This document shows positions 15,722 through 22,402 of a DNA stretch of 22,714 nucleotides, piece by piece. Position numbers and translations under genes: made by a program. Below the pieces are notes generated by a model. That model was given only the letters and a program-made list of their open reading frames with translations. It searched no databases and was not told the origin of the DNA. Position 1 is the first letter of the stretch. Each line of letters opens with the position of its first letter. The DNA lies in the NCBI GenBank assembly GCA_018065025.1, contig JAGHUB010000081.1:1-22714 (forward strand), in the 5' to 3' direction. This stretch comes from Candidatus Equihabitans merdae. Lineage in GTDB: Bacteria > Bacillota > Clostridia > Lachnospirales > Lachnospiraceae.

Positions 15722-17053
15722 ATGTTATTAGTCGGTAATGGTAAACTGTTTACGAGAGATGCAAAGAATCCCTACATTAGCGATGGTGCTGTTGTTATCT
15801 CTGGCAAGAAGATCAAAGAGGTAGGTACTCTTGCTGATATGAAAGCCAAGTATCCCAAAGCTGAATTTGTGGATGCTCACGGTGGTGTTATTATGCCGGC
15901 TTTCATCAATATGCATGAACATATCTATTCAGAAATGGCCAGAGGTCTGTCCATTAAGGGCTACAACCCCAATGGTTTCCTGGATATTCTGGATGGTCAG
16001 TGGTGGACAATCGACCGTCATCTGACTCTGGAAAATGATAAGTACAGTGCATACAGCGCCTATATCAACCTGATCAAGAACGGTGTTACAACTTCTTTCG
16101 ACCATCACGCCAGTTTCGGTCATATTCCGGATTCTCTGTTCACTCTGGGTGAAGTCGCTAAAGAACTTGGTGTCCGTACTTGTCTCTGCTATGAAATCTC
16201 CGATAGAGACGGCAAGAAGAAAGCTAAAGAATCTGTCGATGAAAACATCGCATGGGCAAAATATGCTCTGGAAGATGATTCTGATATGCTGGCCGGTATG
16301 ATCGGTATGCACGCTCAGTTCACAATTTCTGATGAAACATTCGAATATGCTGCAGCCAATAAGCCTGAAGAAGTTGGTTATCATATTCATGTTGCTGAAG
16401 GTATCGAAGATCTTCACGACTGCCTGAAGAAATACAACAAGCGTATCGTTGATCGTCTCTATGATCAGAATATTCTTGGCCCCAAGACTCTGCTTGGTCA
16501 CTGCATCTATATCAATGAACATGAAATGCAGCTGATTAAAGACACAGATACAATGATCGTCCACAATCCTGAGTCCAACATGGGTAATGCCTGCGGATGC
16601 CCGCCCACCATGGCTCAGTTCCACCACGGTATCCTGGTAGGTCTTGGTACTGATGGTTATACACATGATATGACTGAATCCTTCAAGGTTGCCAACGTTC
16701 TGCACAAACATAACCTGTGCGACGCCAACGCTGCCTGGGGTGAAGTTCCCACCATGCTGTTCGAAAATAACGCTAAGATGGCTAACCGTTACTTCAAGTC
16801 CAAACTTGGTGTCCTGAAGAAAGGTGCTGCTGCTGACGTTATCGTTATGAATTACAATCCGCAGACAGAACTGAATGAAACTAACCTTAATGGTCACATC
16901 CTGTTTGGTATGCAGGGTCATGACTGCCGTACAACAATCTGTAACGGTAAAGTCCTGATGAAAGACTGGGAACTGCTGTGCTGTGATGAAGAAAAGATCA
17001 TGGCCGAAGTCAGACAGTCTTCCGCAAAACTCTGGAAGAGTATCAACGGTTAA
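15722..17053 (+). CDS. ssnA: SsnA-type amidohydrolase
   Basis: A 443-residue amidohydrolase-superfamily enzyme matching E. coli SsnA, a chlorohydrolase/guanine-deaminase-like protein. Metal ligands are visible: H65 and H67 in NMHEHIY, H221 and H223 in YHIHVAEG, H260 in LGHCIY, and D311 in LGTDGYTHD. Length matches the E. coli protein. It is expected to hydrolyse a purine-derived ring or an amidine, deaminating or opening it, within the cytoplasm. AGGAGG at 15707-15712 lies nine bases before the ATG. A second GGAG at 15717-15720 is too close to act on this start. It is followed 36 bases later by ygfK, the same ssnA/ygfK association known from E. coli. Guanine deaminase is the main alternative; the neighbours favour SsnA. 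Confidence 0.93.
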   Translation: MLLVGNGKLFTRDAKNPYISDGAVVISGKKIKEVGTLADMKAKYPKAEFVDAHGGVIMPAFINMHEHIYSEMARGLSIKGYNPNGFLDILDGQWWTIDRHLTLENDKYSAYSAYINLIKNGVTTSFDHHASFGHIPDSLFTLGEVAKELGVRTCLCYEISDRDGKKKAKESVDENIAWAKYALEDDSDMLAGMIGMHAQFTISDETFEYAAANKPEEVGYHIHVAEGIEDLHDCLKKYNKRIVDRLYDQNILGPKTLLGHCIYINEHEMQLIKDTDTMIVHNPESNMGNACGCPPTMAQFHHGILVGLGTDGYTHDMTESFKVANVLHKHNLCDANAAWGEVPTMLFENNAKMANRYFKSKLGVLKKGAAADVIVMNYNPQTELNETNLNGHILFGMQGHDCRTTICNGKVLMKDWELLCCDEEKIMAEVRQSSAKLWKSING

Positions 17054-17089
17054 TCATTTATTCTTTAAAGAAAGCGAGGAGAATAATAA

Positions 17090-20000
17090 ATGGGTGATAT
17101 TATGAGATGCATGTCCTTCCCTCAGTTGATGGAATGGACACTTGAAGAACACAAAAAAGGTCATGTGTTCGGCGTACGTCGTCCCTATGTCGCAGATGAA
17201 GCAAGCTCCAACAATATCTTTGGCAGAAAGCTTGAAACTGTTATCGGTCCCGCTGCCGGTCCTAACAGCCAGCTGTCCCAGAATATTGTAGCCTCTTACT
17301 TTGCCGGTGCTCGTTTCTTCGAACTTAAGACTGTTCAGCAGATGGATGGTCGTGATCTGGCCGCATGTGTTCCGAAGCCCTGTATCGTAGCTAAGGACGA
17401 ATGTTATAACTGCGAATGGTCTACAGAACTTTATGTTCCGGAAGCTCAGAAAGAGTATATCAATGCTTGGGTTGCTCTTAATGCTATTTCCAAAGAATTT
17501 GGTCTTGGCAGCATGGATGGTTTCCAGTTCAATATCTCTGTTGGTTATGACCTGTCCATGATCCAGGGTGAAAAAGTTAATACTTTCATCGACAACATGA
17601 TGGAAGCAAAAGACACACCTGAATTCAAAGAAGCTATCCAGTACCTGCTGGATAATATTGACAAGTTTGAAAACCTGACAAAAGAAGATGTTCTTTCTAT
17701 CCGTTCAGACATCGTCAATTCCGCAACTATCTCCACACTGCATGGTTGCCCGCCCGAACAGATCGAAAGCATTGCTATGCACCTGTACAATGCAAAACAT
17801 CTGAATGTTTTCATCAAGTGCAATCCCACACTTCTTGGCTATGAAGTAGCCAGAAAGACAATGGATGACATGGGTTATGACTACATGGTATTCGGTCGTG
17901 AACATTTCGAAGGCGACGAATCCATGAACCTGAAGGCTGACCTTCAGTATGCAGATGCTGTTCCCATGTTCCAGAGACTGCAGAAAGTTGCTGATGATCT
18001 GGGCGTAGCCTTTGGTCTGAAGCTGACAAATACATTCCCGGTTGCTGTTACAAGAGGCGAACTGCCCAGCACAGAAATGTATATGTCCGGTCGTCCGCTG
18101 GCAGGTCTGACACTGACTCTGGCTGCTAAGATCGAAAAAGACTTCGGTGGTAAGCTCCGTCTGGCTATGTCCGGTGGTGCTGATGCCTTCAATATCAAAG
18201 ATATCGTTGGTTGTGGTATCTGGCCTGTTACCGTTGCTACAACAATCCTTAAACCGGGCGGCTATCAGAGATTCGAACAGATGTCTGAAGAACTGAGAGA
18301 GATGGGCGTTCCGGAATGGAAGGGTATCGATGTTGATGCTCTTTGCGCTCTGGCTGAAAAGATCAAAGTTGATCCGCATCATACAAAATCCGCTAAGCTT
18401 CCGGAAAACCGCAAGAGCGAAGAGAAGGTTCCGCTGCTTAGCTGCTTCACAGCTCCTTGTCAGGACAGATGTCCCATCCATCAGGATATCTCCACATACA
18501 TGAACCTGGCAGGCAAGGGCGATTATGCCGGCGCTCTCAAGGTTATCCTTGAAACAAACGCTCTGCCCTTCACAACAGGTAAGATCTGTGCACATCCCTG
18601 CCAGACAGCCTGCACACGTACTTTCTATGAAGATTCCGTACATATCCGCGATACTAAGTTCCTGGCAGCCGGTAAGGCTTTCGACGAAGTTATCAAGGGT
18701 GTTGCTCCGGTAGCTAAGAGCGGTAAGAAAGTCGCTGTTATCGGTGGTGGTCCTGCCGGTATGGCCGCTTCTTATTACCTGGCCAAGGGTGGTGCCTGCG
18801 TATCTCTGTTTGAAAAGAGAGAACGCCTTGGTGGTATCGTTGATTACGCTATCCCCAACTTCCGTATCAACCAGGATGAAATCGGCAAGGATGCTGAACT
18901 CCTGAAGGCTCTTGGCGTTGATATCCAGTTCGGTAAAGAAGTCAGCGTCGCTGATGTTAAGGCTATGGGTTATGATGCTGTTATCGTTGCTATCGGTGCT
19001 ACAAAGCCGGGCCGTGCAGCTATCGAAGGTTGCGATCCCATGGGCGCTATCGAATTCCTGACAGCTTACAATGCTACAGACGGTAACGTCGAACTTGGCA
19101 AGACTGTTGCTGTTATCGGTGGTGGTAACACAGCTATGGACGTTGCCAGAGCCGCTCTTAAGAACGCTGGTACAGAGAAAGTTTCTCTGGTATATCGTCG
19201 TACAAAACGCTATATGCCGGCTGATGAAGAAGAACTCAAGATGGCCGTTGAAGACGGCGTAACATTCAGCGAACTGCTTGCTCCCAAGTGCTATGCTGAT
19301 GGCAAGCTGGTCTGCGATGTTCAGGCCTTCGGTGCTGTTGATGCCAGCGGTCGTCCCTCAGTTGTTGCTACAGGCGAAACAGTTGAAGTTGAAGCTGATA
19401 CAGTTATCCTGGCTGTTGGTGAAAGACTTGACAGCGATTGGTACACAGCTAACGGTATCAACGTAGATGCTAAGGGTCGTCCCATGGTCGATGCTAACCT
19501 GATGACATCTGTCGCTGATGTATACGTTGTTGGTGACGCTCTGTATGGTCCGTCCATCATCGTTAAGGCTGAAGCCAATGCTAAGCAGGCTGCTGAAGCT
19601 ATCCTGGGCGCAGCTCTTCCGGTCAGCGAACCGATCCCGGCTACAGCTGAAGAAATCGAAGCTCGCAAGGGTATCCTGAAAGAAGCCGGTTGCCCGTCCA
19701 AAGAAGGCGGTCGCTGCCTGTCTTGCGGTCATATCTGCGAAAACTGCGTAGATGTCTGCCCGAACCGTGCAAACATCGAAATCAAGGTTCCTGGCATTGC
19801 TATGCGTCAGATCGTACATGTTGACTACATGTGCAACGAATGCGGTAACTGCTTAGTCTTCTGTCCGTATGATTCTGCTCCTTATAAAGAAAAATGGACT
19901 CTGTTCAAAGATGTCGCTGACTTCGAAGATTCTGAAAACGAAGGTTTCGTCATCCTTGACGCTGCCGCTAAGAAGTATCAGGTTCGTTTCCTTGGAAATG

Positions 20001-20101
20001 TTTCCGTTATCACTTCCGAAGCTCCGGCTTCCGTACCGGAAACTCTGGTTAAGATCATGGACACTGTTGTCGATGATTACAGCTACCTCATCTTCAAGTA
20101 A
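17090..20101 (+). CDS. ygfK: YgfK iron-sulfur flavoprotein (putative 'selenate reductase' subunit)
   Basis: A 1003-residue multidomain oxidoreductase. Residues about 1-430 form a dihydroorotate dehydrogenase-like TIM barrel (GPAAGPNSQLSQNIV; STLHGCPPEQIE with C220). Residues 454-540 hold a DPD/GltD-type Fe-S domain (C457, C461, then CAHPCQTAC). Two Rossmann motifs for FAD and NAD(P) follow, VAVIGGGPAGMAA from residue 548 and VAVIGGGNTAMD near 673. The C-terminus carries two four-cysteine clusters (C879/C883/C886/C890 with C876 nearby, and C915/C918/C921/C925). These are the parts of dihydropyrimidine dehydrogenase in a different order, which fits NAD(P)H-driven reduction of a heterocyclic ring. 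The 'selenate reductase' label is historical. GAGGAG precedes the ATG. It is the last gene of the operon and has strong codon bias. FMN binding and substrate are inferred. Confidence 0.93.
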   Translation: MGDIMRCMSFPQLMEWTLEEHKKGHVFGVRRPYVADEASSNNIFGRKLETVIGPAAGPNSQLSQNIVASYFAGARFFELKTVQQMDGRDLAACVPKPCIVAKDECYNCEWSTELYVPEAQKEYINAWVALNAISKEFGLGSMDGFQFNISVGYDLSMIQGEKVNTFIDNMMEAKDTPEFKEAIQYLLDNIDKFENLTKEDVLSIRSDIVNSATISTLHGCPPEQIESIAMHLYNAKHLNVFIKCNPTLLGYEVARKTMDDMGYDYMVFGREHFEGDESMNLKADLQYADAVPMFQRLQKVADDLGVAFGLKLTNTFPVAVTRGELPSTEMYMSGRPLAGLTLTLAAKIEKDFGGKLRLAMSGGADAFNIKDIVGCGIWPVTVATTILKPGGYQRFEQMSEELREMGVPEWKGIDVDALCALAEKIKVDPHHTKSAKLPENRKSEEKVPLLSCFTAPCQDRCPIHQDISTYMNLAGKGDYAGALKVILETNALPFTTGKICAHPCQTACTRTFYEDSVHIRDTKFLAAGKAFDEVIKGVAPVAKSGKKVAVIGGGPAGMAASYYLAKGGACVSLFEKRERLGGIVDYAIPNFRINQDEIGKDAELLKALGVDIQFGKEVSVADVKAMGYDAVIVAIGATKPGRAAIEGCDPMGAIEFLTAYNATDGNVELGKTVAVIGGGNTAMDVARAALKNAGTEKVSLVYRRTKRYMPADEEELKMAVEDGVTFSELLAPKCYADGKLVCDVQAFGAVDASGRPSVVATGETVEVEADTVILAVGERLDSDWYTANGINVDAKGRPMVDANLMTSVADVYVVGDALYGPSIIVKAEANAKQAAEAILGAALPVSEPIPATAEEIEARKGILKEAGCPSKEGGRCLSCGHICENCVDVCPNRANIEIKVPGIAMRQIVHVDYMCNECGNCLVFCPYDSAPYKEKWTLFKDVADFEDSENEGFVILDAAAKKYQVRFLGNVSVITSEAPASVPETLVKIMDTVVDDYSYLIFK

Positions 20102-20127
20102 AACATTTTCACAAATGGCAAGGAATG

Positions 20128-20147
20128 GCTCCCCTTTAACGGGGAGC
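20128..20147 (+). terminator. Probable terminator after ygfK
   Basis: GCTCCCC (20128-20134) and GGGGAGC (20141-20147) form a GC-rich 7-bp stem with a six-base loop 26 bases after the ygfK stop, followed by TGTTCT. The T-tract is poor, so some read-through into the response regulator is likely. Confidence 0.55.
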
Positions 20148-20170
20148 TGTTCTGATTATGGAGTTTTAGT

Positions 20171-20902
20171 ATGCCCAAAATAGCTATCTGCGACGGTAGT
20201 CCGGAAGAACTGAAGAAGACTACAGAGCTTGTCAATGACTATATCAATGACCGTCATGTATCGGATGTTGATTTGGTTACTTTTTCCACGTCTTTCGAAT
20301 TGCTGGACAAGATTGAGAACGGTGAATTCTATGATATCCTGATTCTGGAGACATCCCTGACCGGTATAACCGGCATTCAGGTAGCCAGACAGGTTCGTAA
20401 GCTCAAACAGGATCCCGTTATCATCTATTACACAGATACCAAAGAATATGCCTTTGAGGCCTTTGAAATGGGTGCTACCCAGTATCTGCTTAAGTCTACG
20501 GCCAAAGAGCAGTTCTTTGAGGTGATGGATCGGGTATGTGATTTCTCCTATAAGGAACGTCGTCGTAAGATCCTGCTGGTAACCAAAGAAGGTCTGGTTA
20601 ATCTGTATATGCGAGATATCATGTACACAGAGAGCAGTCGTAACTACCAGTTACTGACCATGAGTAATGGTGAAGTTCACACCGCTCGAGTTACCGGCAA
20701 GAACCTGGCAGCTGCCCTGGAGAAAAATATCGCTTTTGTTCGCTGCGGCAGTTCCTATATCCTGAATATATTCTATATTCATACCGTAAATGCCCATGAA
20801 GTGACCATGACAGATGGAAGAGTAATACCTATTCCCAGAGGTCATTTCAAAACCATCAAGGAAGCCTGTGTCAGATTCAGCGAGCATATCGCAGCCAGAT
20901 AA
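20171..20902 (+). CDS. LytTR-family response regulator with Glu at the phosphosite
   Basis: A 243-residue protein with an N-terminal receiver domain (about 1-120) and a C-terminal LytTR DNA-binding domain (about 135-235). The receiver starts MPKIAICDG, retains one acidic-pocket Asp (D8) and has the conserved Lys as K108 in YLLKSTAK. The phosphoacceptor position in DILILETSLTGITG is Glu (E60) instead of Asp. LytTR features include LVNLYMRDIMYTESSRNY and a C-terminal IPIPRGHFKTI. GGAG at 20160-20163 sets the start; an earlier ATG at 20158 is stopped after three codons. No histidine kinase is seen nearby. It may regulate the prepilin-peptidase gene just downstream, whose promoter lacks a clear -35. 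Family assignment is firm; the regulon is unknown. Confidence 0.9.
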   Translation: MPKIAICDGSPEELKKTTELVNDYINDRHVSDVDLVTFSTSFELLDKIENGEFYDILILETSLTGITGIQVARQVRKLKQDPVIIYYTDTKEYAFEAFEMGATQYLLKSTAKEQFFEVMDRVCDFSYKERRRKILLVTKEGLVNLYMRDIMYTESSRNYQLLTMSNGEVHTARVTGKNLAAALEKNIAFVRCGSSYILNIFYIHTVNAHEVTMTDGRVIPIPRGHFKTIKEACVRFSEHIAAR

Positions 20903-20946
20903 ATGCTCCCCAGATTTTGACCCTTTATCCTTGAAAACAATCAATA

Positions 20947-20965
20947 TTTAACTTTCGACTATAAT
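20947..20965 (+). promoter_or_regulatory. Candidate promoter before the prepilin-peptidase gene
   Basis: A perfect TATAAT (20960-20965) has no recognisable -35 at 16-18 bases. Just upstream, TTTAACTTT (20947-20955) reads on the other strand as AAAGTTAAA, close to a single LytTR half-site pattern as I recall it. This suggests an activator-dependent promoter, possibly controlled by the adjacent LytTR gene. A second half-site was not found. Confidence 0.4.
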
Positions 20966-20966
20966 A

Positions 20967-21028
20967 CAGATCAGAAGACTAAAGTCATGAATCTCCGGAA
21001 AGGAGATAAGGAGGCCGCTTCTGATCTG
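20967..21028 (+). promoter_or_regulatory. Structured leader covering the RBS of the prepilin-peptidase gene
   Basis: A perfect 11-bp long-range stem, CAGATCAGAAG (20967-20977) with CTTCTGATCTG (21018-21028), encloses a smaller hairpin, ATCTCC (20991-20996) with GGAGAT (21002-21007). It is followed by TTTTGTTTTG. The AAGGAGG at 21008-21014 is inside the loop and a possible CTG start (21021) is in the right arm. It could act as an attenuator or a translation switch. The left arm may begin slightly before the transcription start, which would weaken the idea. Confidence 0.4.
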
Positions 21029-21035
21029 TTTTGTT

Positions 21036-21833
21036 TTGATAGGTTCGTTGGCCGGCATTGCCGGTCATTATTTTTGTGAAATGATGATGCCCCGCATGCT
21101 GAAGAGGCGCGGGAGAGAAATACATATTGGAAGGGTCGAACGTATAGTTCTGCTTGTTTTGATGGCTGTAATAGGGGGCCTCATGGGTATGAAGGGGTAT
21201 TGTTATAACTCCATTCCTATGAGCAGCTATTGTTATGACTCCGTGCAAATGAGTAGCCATTGGTACGACCACGTGCAAATGAGTGTTAATTATGCTGACT
21301 CGCTGTGGATGACCTCATATGGTTTGATTCTCTTAGTTATTCTGGAAATGATTGCCGTCATTGATTATCATGAGCGGATCATTCCGGATGGCCTGTGGGA
21401 GAATATGATCATACTAAAAATGCTGTGCTTACTTTTCCACAAGATGGGTATTCACATTATGCCAAGGGCAGATATGGTTCAGTCCATTCTTGGGATGATA
21501 TTCTGTTTTCTGATCTTTATAATTCCCGGTTTATTTGGAAAAAAGATGGGTGCAGGAGATGTGAAGCTGATGTCATCTGTGGGATTCTTTTATGGTATAG
21601 AGGACGCTATGATGGCCATTATCTTTATGGGAGTGGCTATGTTAGCCTATACCGTCTTTCATAAATCTCGTTCGATCATCAGGGAGAAAAATAATGATCC
21701 ACATGGAAGCTCAGCTGTCAGCTCTTCAAGTGTAGTCAAGAGTATGAAAGACTCATCCTTGTTAAGGCAAATGATTCCCCTGGGGCCTTTTATTTCTTTT
21801 GGCGTCCTTTGTACATGGATTCTTCCGGGCTGA
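21036..21833 (+). CDS. Prepilin peptidase (A24)-like membrane protein with internal repeats
   Basis: A polytopic membrane protein with the aspartic prepilin-peptidase core. The catalytic Asp pair is visible as D110 in AVIDYHERIIPD and D175 in the GxGD motif KMGAGDVKLM. Numbering is from the TTG at 21036, which gives 265 residues. That start falls inside the first hydrophobic helix and lies 21 bases from the AAGGAGG at 21008-21014. An in-frame CTG at 21021 is six bases from it and would restore the helix (ICFVLIGSLAG), giving 270 residues, so it is the likelier true start. The usual cytoplasmic CxxC methylase domain is absent; only a short basic loop follows helix 1. Residues 56-95 hold four 10-residue repeats between helices 2 and 3. 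No pilin or secretion genes are in the window. Codon use is less biased than in the ygfK operon. Confidence 0.82.
   Translation: MIGSLAGIAGHYFCEMMMPRMLKRRGREIHIGRVERIVLLVLMAVIGGLMGMKGYCYNSIPMSSYCYDSVQMSSHWYDHVQMSVNYADSLWMTSYGLILLVILEMIAVIDYHERIIPDGLWENMIILKMLCLLFHKMGIHIMPRADMVQSILGMIFCFLIFIIPGLFGKKMGAGDVKLMSSVGFFYGIEDAMMAIIFMGVAMLAYTVFHKSRSIIREKNNDPHGSSAVSSSSVVKSMKDSSLLRQMIPLGPFISFGVLCTWILPG
21201..21320 (+). repeat. Four tandem 30-bp repeats inside the prepilin-peptidase gene
   Basis: Four degenerate 30-bp units (21201-21230, 21231-21260, 21261-21290, 21291-21320) encode the decapeptides CYNSIPMSSY, CYDSVQMSSH, WYDHVQMSVN and YADSLWMTSY. The middle two are most alike in DNA, sharing a CGTGCAAATGAGT stretch. 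The reading frame is kept throughout. By the expected topology the repeats would lie on the outer face of the membrane. Confidence 0.85.
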
Positions 21834-21864
21834 TCATAACCATGAAGATTCAGCTATTAAAAAA

Positions 21865-21899
21865 TAAGACGAAATCTGCATGACACAGACCTCGTCTTA
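21865..21899 (-). terminator. Terminator between convergent genes
   Basis: TAAGACGA (21865-21872) pairs with TCGTCTTA (21892-21899), with an inner TCTG/CAGA stem (21875-21878 with 21886-21889). On the minus strand it is followed by a run of six T, so it should end the xdhD-ferredoxin transcript. On the plus strand it is followed by CTTTATT and may also stop the prepilin-peptidase transcript. Confidence 0.8.
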
Positions 21900-21922
21900 C
21901 TTTATTGGTTGGTGATTATTAA

Positions 21923-22402
21923 TTAATTTCTGGGTTTGATGATGCCGCGCATATCACTGATGGCACCACGAGGACATTTAACGGCACAGTTGCCGCAGCT
22001 TAAGCAATATCTCTCATCAATAACAGCCACATTGTTGACAACGTGGATAGCGGAGGCAGTACATGCCTTGACGCAGATGCCACAGCCGATACAGCTTACG
22101 CTGCACTGTGTGCGAGCATCTTTGCCGGCTGCTGTATTGGAGCATTTGACAACGATGGAAACAGCTGCATCATGGATACGAATGATGCCCATGGGGCAGG
22201 ATTCAACGCATCTGCCGCAAGCGAAACATTTGGATTCGTTGACTTCGGCTATACCTAATTCATTGATTTCGATAGCACCATACTGACAATTGTCGATGCA
22301 GTTACGACATCCGATACAACCATCGGAGCAGGATGTATTGCGGCAGCCACCTTTACAGGCAACAACTGCTGCTTTGTAAGGAAAACTCTTCATAGCGGCC
22401 AT
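21923..22402 (-). CDS. RnfB-like polyferredoxin with four [4Fe-4S] motifs
   Basis: A 159-residue soluble electron carrier made of two ferredoxin units. Four Cx2Cx2Cx3C motifs are visible: C29/32/35/39, C59/62/65/69, C104/107/110/114 and C133/136/139/143. Extra cysteines occur at 16, 20, 25, 87 and 100. The order and spacing, including a CSNTAAGKDARTQC segment before the third motif, resemble the C-terminal half of RnfB without its membrane anchor. The start follows the stop of the upstream molybdenum hydroxylase gene directly, with GGAAGG about nine bases before it, so the two are co-translated. It probably takes electrons from purine hydroxylation. An alternative is a general electron-transfer subunit such as E. 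coli YgfS-type ferredoxin. Confidence 0.88.
   Translation of the reverse strand: MAAMKSFPYKAAVVACKGGCRNTSCSDGCIGCRNCIDNCQYGAIEINELGIAEVNESKCFACGRCVESCPMGIIRIHDAAVSIVVKCSNTAAGKDARTQCSVSCIGCGICVKACTASAIHVVNNVAVIDERYCLSCGNCAVKCPRGAISDMRGIIKPRN

Noticed and set aside
20987..21079. A 30-codon open frame in the prepilin-peptidase leader
   Set aside because: No ribosome binding site before its ATG, out of frame with the peptidase gene, and no recognisable leader-peptide features.
21201..21320. The 30-bp repeat array as a possible CRISPR
   Set aside because: Repeats are directly abutting with no spacers, degenerate, and keep a protein reading frame.
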